This document shows positions 11,972 through 23,163 of a stretch of 64,000 nt of DNA, piece after piece. The position numbers were made by a program, and so were the translations under genes. This stretch comes from Symsagittifera roscoffensis. Taxonomy: Eukaryota > Xenacoelomorpha > Acoela > Convolutidae. The stretch covers positions 63,459,253 to 63,523,252 of the forward strand of contig NC_087062.1 in NCBI RefSeq assembly GCF_963678635.1. The letters run 5' to 3'. The notes beneath the pieces are model-generated. The model ran no database searches. It was not told the DNA's origin and worked only from the letters and a program-made list of their open reading frames with translations. Position 1 is the stretch's first letter. Every line of letters begins with the position of its first letter.

Positions 11972-12039
11972 CTTTGTTGCAATTCAGTTGAAAGCCAGCT
12001 CGCGTGTGCATCGTAATTGATAAGCACAGATACCACTTC
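11972..12039 (-). CDS. CAMTA transcription factor, exon 2
   Basis: A 68-base exon encoding EVVSVLINYDAHASWLSTEL plus QQ and the first two bases of an Arg codon. It corresponds to the EE(I/V)..IL..F.KH..W.S.E...R segment of CG-1. The acceptor is GTGTTTTAG|G and the donor CAAAG|GTAAAC. The phase (0 in, 2 out) fits exon 1 and exon 3, restoring the QQR-PASG junction of the domain. Confidence 0.88.
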
Positions 12040-12348
12040 CTAAAACACAGTTAATACCACCTTGTATAAGAAAATAACTTAACTTACATTTTTCACTAAA
12101 TGTTCAAAAACTCATTCAAAGGAATCAGCTATGGGAATCTGGCGGCATCATTCAAACTTTGGAAATAAAACCATTTCCATTGACTTGCTTTTTGAATTAA
12201 GGGTTGCTTATGCGTACAGGCAACATCAATTAGCTGATTTTTCATTAATTCTGATTATTGGCTGTTTTCGTACATGCCTTAACATCTGTGTTTATCAAAC
12301 TATCAATGTAGATTTTTTAACGCATGATTCTCATTATAGTGTACCTAC

Positions 12349-12459
12349 CTCATTTGATAGCCATTTCTTCCTGAATGCCGGAAACGTCTCCGCCGGCTTC
12401 ACGCTATCCAGCACCTCCTTGGGCAACGCTAGTGCTACCGCCTGAGCCACAGATGTCAT
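12349..12459 (-). CDS. CAMTA transcription factor, exon 1 (N terminus)
   Basis: Starts at the ATG whose complement is at 12457-12459. An in-frame TGA lies 15 bases upstream, so this ATG is the likely start unless an upstream exon exists. It encodes 37 residues beginning MTSVAQAVALALPKEVLDSV and ending AFRKKWLSNE, the first conserved segment of CG-1 (R..W...EE). The donor is GAG|GTAGGT. The exon is GC- and CpG-rich compared with its surroundings, as often seen at promoters. The four exons in the window give 181 residues of protein. Confidence 0.85.
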
Positions 12460-13656
12460 TCCACTTCTATTTCAAATCAAAGGTCCTATCCAAATTGGAA
12501 TCGAAATGCGACTATAAATTTCAGCCGCATCAGTCGCGGCAGATACAATTTCGCTTCAAATGCAGCCTCATTTAAACGAGTTAGAAAACTCAGTTTGATG
12601 CCGGTAGATAGTAGACTTGGTGTGCACAATGAGGGCGGACGTGAAATTTGACAGCACTGTTTGGAGCTGGATTGATTGCAGCGGCGGTGGAGGGGATAAT
12701 CGAGACAGCAGGCAAAACAGGAACAAGATACAATTTCTATCTGTTTAAGTTAACCACAGAGCGCCTCCTTACTCTGCACCGCTTTTGCGATTTGTTCAAA
12801 CACCACAGAAGTAAAATGGTAAAAAATACGTCAACCAAGCGCATCCATAATCGGCAGTCACGGGAAAAGATAAAAGAAATATAATCGAAGCGAAATCTGA
12901 TTTGTATATTACACTCCACGAATTACCGCTTGATTGCTTTCTATTTTAAGAATTACCTAGTCCCATCAAACAAAAAATAAACATTTCAATATTTTCCCGG
13001 CACTTGAAATCGCTATCTACCAGCACTGTCAGAAAAAGAAAATTCTTCTGGGTTGCTTTTAACCAGGTATTTTGGGGTTTAAAATGAAAAGCTCATCAGG
13101 TTTAGAAATTTTTATAAAATTGGGAAAAGGTAAATTTGAGACGTAATTTCCGCGGTGAGGCTAGTTTTCACCACCGGGCTAAGTGGTCATATCACCTGGA
13201 GTTCCATGTAAATTTCCCAAAACCGGAGATGTCCTTTTCCGGTGGTCGGAGGAAACATTCACGACAAGTAACCCTTCAATACTCGCCCGAGCATCTATCG
13301 GAGATGGCAAGGGATATAGAACTTGTCAATCAATGTAAATGTAATTTCCTGTTCAAACCATGAAATGAGTGGGAGTCTACTAAATTTCGATTAGCCTGCT
13401 AGAGGGAAGATGCTAAATTGAACGGGATTATATGTCACCTTCACTTAAATGATGTGCACCTGAGAAATGGGTTCATTTTTACATAATTGACCTGGAAAAA
13501 AATCGAGAGCGTTAAAACCATTAATAAATGTTTATTTCTATTTGAACTAAGAACAAGACATGCAAATCAAACCAACTTCAATTGAATTAAAAAGAAAACA
13601 TATATTTACAGATTTGTACAGGGAATGCTTACAAAAAAATAAAGCGAAGACCAGAT
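12460..13656. other. Intergenic region upstream of CAMTA
   Basis: Presumably contains the CAMTA promoter and 5' UTR. A GC-richer patch at 12640-12720 and an open plus-strand frame at 13136-13363 were examined. Neither shows a recognisable protein or good paired splice sites. Confidence 0.35.
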
Positions 13657-14291
13657 TTATTTTTCCAATAGAGATGACGTTTGATGAAACCTAATTCGGT
13701 TTGAAATATCGTCAATAGTTTCCACGCAAAGTGAGGTCACTTCATATTTCAGATTATTATACGATGGCAAGTGAGGCTTTTCAACTTGGAGATCATCCGT
13801 AAAAAATTCTAGAATATTTGGCTCCATGTGATTTGTCACTTGCGACTGGTTGCTTCTACTGCTACTAGGAATCTCTCCTCTTGTGGCCACACCTCTGAAC
13901 ATGTTAACATCTCCGACAGCCAAAGATACCAAATTGGTATATTGCTTTTTCCGGTAGTCGCAATTCAACTTGGCAGCTCCCTTTTGTTTTATCGAATCTT
14001 TCAACCCTCTGTTATTTTCAAGTTCTTCCTCTCTCAATCTATTAATGTCCACTTTCTGGCTCTCTATTTCCTTCAAAGCTCTGCCGATATTTTCAGAAAA
14101 CCCCAATTCAGCATGAGCTAAAGCATGTGGTCGGATGGATTCTGTGGGGTCAAATATTGCACTGTTTATTTGAGTGGCACTGATTGACGAAGAGAGTTCG
14201 CTGTCACTGTCGCTCAGTTCAAGTCTATCATCCCCTATTATGATTGGCTGAGGCTCTTTGTAATGATACTCACTAGTAAAATTCATTTCTT
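13657..14291 (-). CDS. Unknown three-exon gene, last exon
   Basis: Encodes the C-terminal 211 residues of a predicted ~245-residue protein that I do not recognise. A serine/aspartate-rich stretch (DDRLELSDSDSELSSS) is followed by a charged segment likely to form a coiled coil (about 60 residues from IGRALKEIES). No signal peptide or membrane segment is seen. The exon follows a good acceptor (TTTTTTTCAG|AAGAAATG), so the internal Met at 14286 is probably not the start. An AATAAA overlaps the TAA stop and could be the polyadenylation signal. The gene lies just upstream of CAMTA on the same strand. Confidence 0.6.
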
Positions 14292-14550
14292 CTGAAAAAA
14301 ATAGGAGTTAACTAATGATATTAGTTGAATACTTTCTCCTCATTTAATATATATCAGTGAGGCATTTATTAGTATAAATTATACAATATTCGGACTACAC
14401 GACACTGATTTCTGGACGAAAATTGAGCCTCATAGTTCGGAAAGCGGAAGAATCAACACTTTTTGAACTGGCGATGCGTAAAACAGTGATGCATGCAAAA
14501 GTGTTTCTCACTTTACAAATTTACAAAAAGGTCAAGTTAAAGTTTCATAC

Positions 14551-14601
14551 CGGTAGGAAATAATTTATCAATTCTTTTGCGTTCAACTTCATTTTCGTTC
14601 T
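14551..14601 (-). CDS. Unknown three-exon gene, exon 2
   Basis: A 51-base exon encoding NENEVERKRIDKLFPT, bounded by TTTGACCAG|AG and CCG|GTATGA. It leaves in phase 1 and joins in frame to the last exon, giving a charged stretch that runs into the larger exon. The phase match at both ends is the main evidence. Confidence 0.5.
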
Positions 14602-14668
14602 CTGGTCAAACAAAAAAATTTATTAACTATCCAATGTCGAAATTTACAATATTTAACATTGGGTTGAC

Positions 14669-14720
14669 CAGCATTCAATTGCAAATTGAGTTCATTGGTG
14701 AATTTCCTTTCTTTCTCCAT
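14669..14720 (-). CDS. Unknown three-exon gene, candidate first exon
   Basis: Encodes MEKERKFTNELNLQLNA from an ATG at 14720. It ends at G|GTCAAC, a weak donor, but its phase (1) matches exon 2. An alternative is that exon 2 is preceded by a different, more distant first exon. Confidence 0.35.
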
Positions 14721-15098
14721 GAATTACCACGATGAAACAGAATAAGTATCTGGCTTCGAAGCGGTTGTTGCAGAGATTACGAGGTTATTTTTCCAAAAAA
14801 ATTAGAGAAATCTCAGCAAAACCAGCCAATTGAATCAAATGAGGTATGATTTTAAGTTGCTTCCACAAAATTCTGATAGAATTAAGGCTGCGATAAATTT
14901 AATCTCTACAGAAACCTTTGAATCGATTCGTAGGACTCAAATACTTGCTTGAAACATCTGAAATTGTAAGTAGCTCTAAATCGAACCTCCGCAACACTTG
15001 CAATACAAAAACTTATTTAGCCATATGTTATCGCATATAATTAAAATACAGATAAGCCCCAGCAAAAAAATAATTGACAACCCTATTTGACAACAACA

Positions 15099-15255
15099 GA
15101 AACATATTTGACAACCCAAAAATGTCGCATTATTTTTAACGAACTCAAAAATCCTGAAAAATTTAATTAAAAACACCCATATCTTAACACTATATGCTTA
15201 TGAATCTAACATAATTAAAGAGAATTCGAAACACTATTTAGTAAATATATAAGTA
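15099..15255. repeat. Direct repeat, copy 1
   Basis: GAAACATATTTGACAACCCA, an AATCCTGAAAAAT block and CACTATTTAGT recur in the same order at 15661-15818. Identity is high but with substitutions and small indels. Several extra TTTGACAAC fragments lie just before it. Confidence 0.75.
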
Positions 15256-15660
15256 CAATTTCGTATAGAAACAAAAGACGCGGATCATCAAGTAAAAGGT
15301 GAAGCAGCCTATTTGACAAAACTACCACAAAACATCAGATAAAACCTGGCATCCTCTCGACCTGTAAATAATACTTGCTAATTGCCAGCATAAAATTTAC
15401 AGATAGAAATGATGAAACTTGAACAATAGGTCCCATTGCAGCTTAAGCTGCTTCCCAACAATGAGTGGACGTATAACTTACAAGGGTAAAAAACAAGGGT
15501 AAAAAAGAAAAGGTATAGCTAAAACCCAGATATTTGTAGCTTCAGCATACGCAGAAAAATACGTTTTACTAAAAGCTAGTCAGTGTTAACAATAAAACAA
15601 ATACATCCAGCTTCGCAAATCTTGGTTTATAATAGTGTTTTTGCAATAGGGGTTCCTATG

Positions 15661-15818
15661 GAAACATATTTGACAACCCAAAAGGGTCGCAGTATTTTTA
15701 ACGGAATTCAAAAATCCTGAAAAATTAAAAAAAACACATCCATATCTTAAAAGTATATGCTTGTGAACCTAATATAATTATAACGAACTCTAAACACTAT
15801 TTAGTTAATTAATATACA
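15661..15818. repeat. Direct repeat, copy 2
   Basis: Second copy of the 15099-15255 sequence, about 560 bp downstream in the same orientation. Confidence 0.75.
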
Positions 15819-17310
15819 CATAATTTAAAAATACTTATTTTGCAACAGCTAACTATTGTTTTGAAAACCTTTCGTAAACAACATTACTAAAAAAGATGGG
15901 TGAGGCCCAGCTGCAACTCAACTATGACGTGTATTAGAAGACAATTATCTGATGCAGATGCGCAGCACAGCTTCGCACTACGTGCGATACAATGAAAATA
16001 TCTACTTTAAAAAATTTATCTGGAAAAAACCATGCGTTTGCCTGCAATGTGTTCATTTTTAGGAACACATTCCCAGAAAAACAATCAATAGCGTTAAGCT
16101 ACCATTAAATCTTATTATACTAAGAAAGTTATACTAATTATTATACTATCAAAGTAAAATTGCTTCGGTGATTTGGTAAGCAAGTTAACTCACAAAAATC
16201 TATATTTCGATTTCTTGGTGCTTGCTAATCACAAGCGTGAGAAAATGATAAGGTAGCGCAGTCAAAATAAAGGTTGGAAACAAAGTTGTTAACCGAATTG
16301 AAAAAAAAGAAGAATGAAAAACAAAATTGGCATATTTTCAAGTTTGAATTTAAACTTTCCAATTTTTTTATGGAGGGCTCACGAGAATGTCTTAGATTTT
16401 TCGGAAAAATCTCGTCAAACTTCAATCGTTCTCAATTAGTAGCAACAAAAATTAATAGATTAAAAAACACCAGGAAAATAAGTCAAAATTAAAAACGAAC
16501 TACTTCAGCGCCGATAATCTACCAAAAAACCGATCATCTACTTTCAAAAAAGACTGATTCCCATTTCTATCGTCCATTATGTGCACAAAGTTATTAAAAG
16601 GAAAAAAGTATAGTACCTATTTACAACATCCTTGTTTTCGCAAGGGCAATAAGCCAGCCAGCATAAACTTGGAAAACAAGAAACGAAAAATTATGATAAA
16701 TTTAAATTTCGATAAAAAATAAATTGTTACACAGAGGCGAAGCAGAGCTTCGCACCACTTGCGATACCACATGAAAATAGCATGGCAAGCTAGCAGACAG
16801 GAGAGAAAAGGATATCCCTTATGTCCAAAACATCAAAGATGTCTGGAATGATGTTATATTTTCGGAGAGCTCGTCTAGAATTACCTCCACGGCGTTACAG
16901 GAAAATCCCAAAACTTTTTCGAGCGGCAACTGGGTACCGTAGAACCAAAAACATTTGTCATGAAAAATGCTGAATAAAAATTTCTATTCAAAGGTTTTAA
17001 CCATTTTAAGCGATGATCATTTTGAAAGACTTGTTCCTCTTCAAACGACCCAAAATTAGATCACCAAGCCAATAAAATATAAACGGAAAGAATTTCAGCA
17101 GAATTAAGTTTTTAAGCAAAAAAAAACAGAAAAAAATTATAAGAAGTCAAGGCTAGAAAAATTACCAGTAGCACAATGAAACGAAAACACTAAAAGCATC
17201 TACAATGTAAAAGGCGCACAGAAAAAAAATTTTGAAGTAGTAACTAACCCAACAAAACAAGCAGACAAATAATGCGTCAATTTTTCGAAACGGAAAACTT
17301 CCCTTTGAAA

Positions 17311-17400
17311 AAACATCTTTCATCAGACTCGAACCCATGATTTTTGCCATCCAAGGCGTTTTCGTTACTTCGAAACCAAGTGTTCCGTAGACACTAAGAA
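17311..17400 (-). repeat. tRNA-derived SINE-like fragment
   Basis: On the minus strand, CATGGGTTCGAGTCTGATG is B-box-like and ACTTGGTTTCGAAGTAACG upstream is A-box-like. The adjoining sequence (AAGCAGACAAATAATG near 17260, GTGAACAGTTATTTACGG near 17447) recurs at other loci in the window, as expected of a dispersed short element. Confidence 0.4.
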
Positions 17401-17879
17401 AACTGAATTAATTATGAGCTGAACCTAAAATTACCATTTCTAATTCTGTGAACAGTTATTTACGGAAAAAAATCTAGTGCCCGAAAGCAATACCCTTGCT
17501 AAATGCAACGGTAATTAAAAAGAATAGAAGGAACAGGGAATCAAAAATCCGACATTTCATCATAGCACGCTTAACCGACACTCTCTCAATTTTAATAAAT
17601 GCTTTGAAATTCTAAACATTCTCATTGCGCCCATTTTTCATCAATATGCGCAAAATCACTGCTCACGTATTTCATAAGCTTTTCTTGTTGGTCCAACTTT
17701 TATAGTTATAGTACTCGGAAGTTACCGTAATTATCACAGAAAAAGAATATATTTCGATACGGGACTATCAATTTAGAAAATTTTGAATAGCACAAGCTAG
17801 TAAGAAAATAATGTGCCTCTAGATTTACATTTTATCTATTCAAACCGGCTGAAAAAAGTTATCTTTACAAACTTATTTA

Positions 17880-18065
17880 TCAGAGCAATTTTTCAATGTC
17901 GGGTAGGATGTCGTTTGGAGCCGTCTTCGGACCATATCTGTTCACAGGTACGCCTTCTTTGTTCACGAGGAATTTGCTGAAATTCCACTTGATCGCATCG
18001 AGAAGAGTCCCGCTTTGTTTCTTTTTGAGAAACACATACAGAGGATCCGCTTTTGAACCATTGAC
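17880..18065 (-). CDS. Glutathione peroxidase, exon 3
   Basis: Encodes the last 61 residues, beginning VNGSKADPLYVFLKKKQSG, with the catalytic Trp-Asn pair in IKWNFSKFLV, and ending PDIEKLL then TGA. The acceptor TTTTTGAAG|GTC joins in phase 0 to KID of exon 2. The WNF motif supplies the Trp and Asn of the GPX catalytic tetrad. Confidence 0.92.
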   Translation of the reverse strand, partial: VNGSKADPLYVFLKKKQSGTLLDAIKWNFSKFLVNKEGVPVNRYGPKTAPNDILPDIEKLL

Positions 18066-18264
18066 CTTCAAAAAGTACACATGCTATCAAAACTTCACAC
18101 GGGAGTCATTAGGCATAGCGGAATATTGAATTAAGCACTATATTTCTTAACTAAAATGGAAAATGTAACCTATCTTTTTGCGAGAACGAATGTCAAAGTT
18201 TCCACGGCTAATTTTCTTTCCATAAAACAAAAATGAGTCAAGTATTAATGAAAGTACACCTTAC

Positions 18265-18446
18265 ATCAATCTTGGAGAATAGGTCAAAGTTGACGTCGTA
18301 CTGCTTGACGAACTCCTTGATTTCTGCCTCGGTGCCTGGCTCTTGGCCTGCGAACTGGTTGCAGGGGAAGCCGAGAATGCGAAGACCCTTCTCGCGGTAC
18401 TGCTTGTCAATGGCACTCAGCTGCGTGTAGTTGATTGGCGTCAAAC
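18265..18446 (-). CDS. Glutathione peroxidase, exon 2
   Basis: Encodes LTPINYTQLSAIDKQY, then LRILGFPCNQFAGQEPG (catalytic Gln in CNQF) and ends FDLFSKID. The acceptor is TTTTCAG|GT and the donor GAT|GTAAGG. Phase 1 in and phase 0 out match the neighbouring exons. The helix that carries the resolving cysteine in thioredoxin-dependent GPXs reads EIKEFVKQYDVNFDLF here and has no Cys. Confidence 0.93.
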
Positions 18447-19744
18447 CTGAAAAGCTGCTTTTTAAAAACCACGTAGCAAATTTTCATCGGTTTTTGGACT
18501 TATTTGAAAATTTCTGTCAATTTCAATCGTTACTTGTCAGTTTGAGTTCCGACAACTATGAAATACTAGGAGACCCGGGGTGGTTTTATTTCCAAGCCCT
18601 TTCAGTAGTGATTCAGATCCAAATAGAAGCCTAAAAAGTTTTCTGAATGTCGAGAAAAGCTGGTCTGAACATTTTCGCTTTTCTGCCGATTTTTAAAAAT
18701 TTTACGCTATTTTATTATCTATTGTTGAGATGCATTTCAATCAATTATGCTACAAAAGAAACCAGTAGATAATTTTGAAAACTCTCTAAGATCTATCACT
18801 CATTTTGAAACTATCACTTTCTTTATCGACTATCACGATTAGTTGATAACTAAAAGGATGTTAGAGTGTACGAGCAACTCTTCTCAGAAATAATTTGTTC
18901 TTAAAGAAAGCCTGATAAAATCACATGTTGTTGTCTATTAAAAAAAAAACTCTTACAAATTCAATCAATACTCAAAAAATAGTAGATGAGATAAATATTG
19001 ATACTAAATTCATCATCTGTAGTGTAAAAACATCAGAACGCAAGTCGAGCCTTCGCCCTACAAACCTAAGATTTAAACCGCAAAAATACGATGTGGTTCA
19101 GAGCTTTTTAATCGCAAAATCATGATTAAACTTATAAACAGTACCTTACTCGAACCCATTAAACGTTTCCGCATTTACTGACAGTCGTTAGAGAAACCAA
19201 GAAGAGCCAAATATTGCCCGAATCCAAGTTCTTTCCCATTTCATCACAAACAATATCCTTGATTGGTCGGAACAAAAACAGCCAACAGAAAATTGTAAGA
19301 GTCAATTAACGGAAGTAACGGAAAAAATGACTTAACGCTCTTCTTTCTCAATTTTCGAATTTTAAAGAAATCTCAACTTTCGAATTTTGAAGAAAAAAAT
19401 ATATGCCCTTAAAGCTCTTTGAATTTCTACAACAATTTGTGAGTGACACTGTTTTGATTAAGTCAACCCAATTTGAGAAAATTGGACCAATAGGTAAGTT
19501 TTTTATTCCGCTGGGAAATATGATAATTAATTTCCACTTTCGAAACAAGAAATCGGTCACGTTTTTTGTGACCTTTACACTGAATTTAGAAAGAAATCTG
19601 CAAGAAAGTAAATTTGAGCCTGAACAATTTTTAGGATTTTTTCCCTTTAAAAAAAACGAAAAAAATCATCAGCATCCATATGAGAGTCTGAACTACGTTC
19701 ATCTTCTCTTAATAACCTTTTCAACAATTCATTGGCAAACTTAC
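18447..19744 (-). other. Glutathione peroxidase intron 1
   Basis: A 1.3 kb intron between G|GTAAGTTT (19744) and TTTTCAG|GT. It is AT-rich and I see no nested gene or recognisable mobile element. Confidence 0.8.
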
Positions 19745-19856
19745 CGCATTTAGATGAAACATTGACAATGAGACACACATTGCCTTTATATTTATCCAAG
19801 GTCACCTCCTCGCCGTCAATCGTCTTCTCCTTAAACTGATAGATTGTATCTTCCAT
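19745..19856 (-). CDS. Glutathione peroxidase (Cys type), exon 1
   Basis: Starts at ATG 19856 and encodes MEDTIYQFKEKTIDG through LIVNVSSKC. Residue 37 is the peroxidatic cysteine (TGC) at the position held by selenocysteine in vertebrate GPX4. The spliced protein is 159 residues, a typical single-domain GPX that reduces hydrogen and lipid peroxides. The frame is open upstream for about 60 codons (Arg-rich, few acids) but has no ATG. A mitochondrial leader would need an upstream exon, so I take the cytosolic start. Confidence 0.92.
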
Positions 19857-21522
19857 TCTAGCTAAACTCAAACTCCTTCTCCAACCACAATTCAACTGAA
19901 ATTGCGATACTGGGTTGCAACTGAGAATATAAGCCGCACTTTTGATATTATGCAATGCAAATATTCTCCTTGTAACTGTACTTGCAATAGCAATGGTTGG
20001 TTGATTTGCGATCAACTCAATATATCTGAAAATATAATGCAATACTTTATGTTACCACAAGTCGGGTATGACATAAAACGTTTTGACTGGAACGAGAAAC
20101 CATTGAATCGTTCGGCCTTAAGTGAAATTTGAATGGCCAAAATAATTGATGAGTAACACAGAGACCAAGCGGAACTTCGCATATCTTGGAATGCAACGGG
20201 GAAAAAAACAATTTCAAGCTACTGAATGGCCAGTGAGATGGAAATTACAAAAAAAAACTTGAAAAAACTGAAAATACAAAAAGTTAAATCAGAAAAAAAA
20301 ACAGACGAAACACAACCACTAACAATAAGCAAGCTTTTAGGTATTTCGGAGCGTCCACTGAGCCAACAACACGTAGTTGGACTTCAATCGATCCTAAGAC
20401 AAAAATGCCAAAGAAAACTCATAAAAAACAACAATTTTTTTGAAACTAATATATTTTCTCCGCCAGCAATTCAGAAAAAAAGTCTACTTTGAAATTAGAA
20501 GTCAAAATTTTTTTTCGAGAACTTAATACTTTTGCTGTTCAATAGTGTAAGCAGAGGATATTCAACAAAGGAAACGACTTGAACTTAAAAACAATCGAAG
20601 ACAAATCGTGAAAAATTAAATTTGAGCAAGAACAAAATTTGTCCAACGAAAAAAAAACAAAAAAATCATCACGACTAATAGAAAAGAAAAATTATATGAA
20701 GTTTAAAAATCTATATATAGGGATGAGCCAACGAGGCATGGTGATTTGAGTCGCGATCTCTTGATGGTCTGGATTATTGTAGCGAGCTCATTATTCTAGG
20801 CTCTTGGGAAAAAGATCACTTATTCAGACGAAAGAAACATCATTGCGAAAAAGGAGTTAATTTGCATCCACGATCAAAAGATACGACCAACAAGGTGCAG
20901 ACAGGAAACTATAAAAAGTATAGATCGTGATAAATCAATAACCATCTGGCACGACGCATGTAACAGTTCAATTTCTTATCATCACCGAGACCCACGTGAG
21001 AAGAACCTGAGAAGAACTCGTGTCCGAGGTTTAAACTTACACCAGATATCTGGCATAACTTATTCTGAAAGAGAAAAGGCGCCTGACATAATCGCAGATC
21101 CTGAGTTAAAGAACTTTGATACTCCTGTGGTGCATATATTGAAGGACGTGATCTCAAATTATATCAGACAGAATTCAGAACTTATTGCGAAATACAGAGC
21201 TCTTCATCAAGAATCCTTACTAGAAGTTAAAACACTGGACACTGAAAAAAAATTTATGTGACCTGGAGCAATTAATTAAGAAAAGGAAAAAGAAACTTTC
21301 ACAAAAGCAGCTCAAAAACGAAAACTCGAGGAATCTTCGAACTTAATAGTTTCCTTCTTTTCTTCTTCCCTGAAGGTAAAACCTGTTTGTGAGACAGATG
21401 TGGACTTAACTGCCCAGGTGCGGAGCACACGCAGATTGCCTTTATTTTCTTATAAATTGTTTTCTTTTCTCTTAATTGTATCAATCAAGAGATAAAAATT
21501 AACAAAAATATGGTTTGAAAAA
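19857..21522. other. Intergenic region
   Basis: No gene recognised. There is an open plus-strand frame at 20226-20492 rich in Lys with no known domain, a SINE-like CAAGCGGAACTTCGCA near 20166, and from about 20890 a stretch that could be the decayed 5' part of the LINE that follows. Confidence 0.35.
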
Positions 21523-22270
21523 ATGGGAAATCATGTTGAAGTTATTACTGCACGAAAAACTGAATTGCCCACATTGCGTTTTCACAAATACAACATTCAT
21601 AATGTAATGAGTTGTATTGTTAAGAATGAGTTTTTCCAGGGGTCAGTCAACCTGATGACACATGGACCTTCCGTGACAAAACCATGTCATAATTATCCAA
21701 CTTCAGAGATAAAACCAGCTGAAAATTTAAATATTAGAATCATGCTGTCTAATGTTCGCTCTATAAAACATCTTGAAGATCTGGAAGCACTTTTAAGTAG
21801 CCTCGAGTCTCCAATAAAAAAAAATTGTTTAACAGAAACATGGTTGAAGGAGACTGATATTATTGAAATGTATAAAATAAGCAGATTTCACAAAACTCTC
21901 ACAAAAAAAAGAATAACTAGAGGAGGCGGTACAATGATTCAACTAGGATATAAAACTACATTAATTGATAAACTTGAAACTGGTCTACCAGAATTGGTGT
22001 CTGCGATAGCAGAACCTTTAGGGAAAAAATGGTAACTGTTGACTGCTATGTACCATCCAGCTATGAAAAAGACTAATTTGTTGAAGAAGTAGACAAAGAG
22101 TTAGAATCACTAGCCAAACTTAATTAACTACTGTTCTCGCGGGAGATTTCAAAATTAACAACCATACAAAAATATTTTACAACGTTCATATGTTAATACT
22201 ATAGAGGCAAATGGATTTCAAATTTTAGATGGCAGCGCTACTCGTGTTTGTGATAAAAACGGAGGATTTA
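21523..22270 (+). pseudogene. LINE (non-LTR retrotransposon) endonuclease fragment
   Basis: The frame at 21523-22035 (170 residues) contains MLSNVRSIKHLEDLEALL followed by a CLTETWLKETD stretch, the N(V/I)RS...K...L and (A/L)TETWL signature of the apurinic-type endonuclease of LINEs. After the stop at 22035 the homology continues in other frames (GDF, then NGFQILDGSATRVCDKNGG), so the copy carries stops and frameshifts. No reverse transcriptase is present. The fragment ends where the 0.89 kb repeat begins at 22275. It is a dead, truncated copy. Confidence 0.7.
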
Positions 22271-22942
22271 TTGAGAGACTAGTTAAACACCCTGAGACTA
22301 GTAAGTATAAGAGTAAGATTAGGATCGGTATTAGACTAAGAAGTTGCACGAATCTATCTGGCCGAAAATAAGATAGCGTGACGAGCAGACGGTGTATCCT
22401 ATCCGAAATTACTCTATGAGTTAACAACTTCGGTTATAACTCACTTCCTTTGATGCGCTTCTGTAGTTATTAGAGCATTTTCAGACTTTTTCCTAAACAA
22501 AAAATAAACAAATCACCAAGACCTAGAAAAAGAGTGAAAATTGACAGAAAACAGAACAGAGGCGAAGCTGGGCTGATATAAAATTGGCTATAGCCGATAT
22601 CAAATAGCCGATATAAAATTGGCTACAGCCGATGTAAAATAGGTCGAACTGAAAATGAAACAGGAATTTTAACAAATCGAGCAAGGAAAAACACTAACAA
22701 CATAAAAAGATAATTCTGAATAGGACATACTTAAAATGGTAACATGCACGAAACATATCCATAGCGTTAAAAATATTGCCCATAGAAGCGTTCAGGTAAT
22801 GAGTGTGGATGAAAACAATCCTGTGAACATTGTTATTTACTGGAAGAGAATCTAGTCACCGATTGAAATACCCTTGCTTATCGCAAGGGTAAAAATGACC
22901 GAACAAAAACATTGAATATCAGTCAGACAAAAAACACTGATT

Positions 22943-23140
22943 ATGGCTTTGGAAATATGTGTTTATGAGGAAAACTATCGAAAAAAAACGATAAGCCAAC
23001 CTCCTCAAGCTTCGATTGAGGAGTATTTGAGAGAGATGAAAGCAAAAGCAAGAACGTCGACTTCTTCTAATTGCAGCTACAAACAACAACAACAACAACA
23101 ACAACAACAGCAACCTTCCACAAAACCAATTGAAAAATAA
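22943..23140 (+). CDS. Small ORF with polyglutamine tract inside the direct repeat
   Basis: A 65-residue frame starting MALEICVYEENYRKK, with about 11 Gln encoded by CAA/CAG repeats near its end, then PSTKPIEK. The same frame exists in the right copy but is broken there by one extra A in a run (9 versus 8 As near 60663). No known domain. It may be a chance frame in the repeat. Confidence 0.25.
   Translation: MALEICVYEENYRKKTISQPPQASIEEYLREMKAKARTSTSSNCSYKQQQQQQQQQQPSTKPIEK
23083..23113 (+). repeat. CAA microsatellite
   Basis: About ten CAA/CAG triplets. The right copy of the flanking repeat has only about three, so the tract length differs between copies. Confidence 0.9.
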
Positions 23141-23163
23141 ATTATCGTTGAAAAAAATTTATT

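Larger units (their letters stand above)
14721..17300. other. Intergenic region, repeats only
   Basis: AT-rich. Contains the 155 bp direct repeat pair below and two examples of a dispersed motif (A)CAGAGGCGAAGC followed by AGCTTCGCA and CTTGCGATAC (near 15958 and 16733). No exon recognised. Confidence 0.4.
22275..23163 (+). repeat. 0.89 kb direct repeat, left copy (possible LTR)
   Basis: Begins GAGACTAGTTAAACACCCTG and ends GTTGAAAAAAATTTATT. It matches 59983-60828 almost throughout, differing by a few substitutions, a shorter CAA run and a missing short segment near 22640. The two copies flank the G-poor retroelement on both sides in the same orientation, as LTRs would. However, they lack TG...CA ends, no primer-binding site follows, no matching target duplication is visible, and they contain dispersed SINE-like motifs (ACCCTTGCTTATCGCAAGGG). 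Confidence 0.8.

Noticed and set aside
12131-12445. 104-codon plus-strand frame
   Set aside because: Lies opposite the CAMTA first exon and intron; the minus-strand exon has the conserved protein and splice sites.
19857-20042. Mitochondrial leader extension of the glutathione peroxidase
   Set aside because: The frame is open but contains no ATG; it would require an unseen upstream exon.
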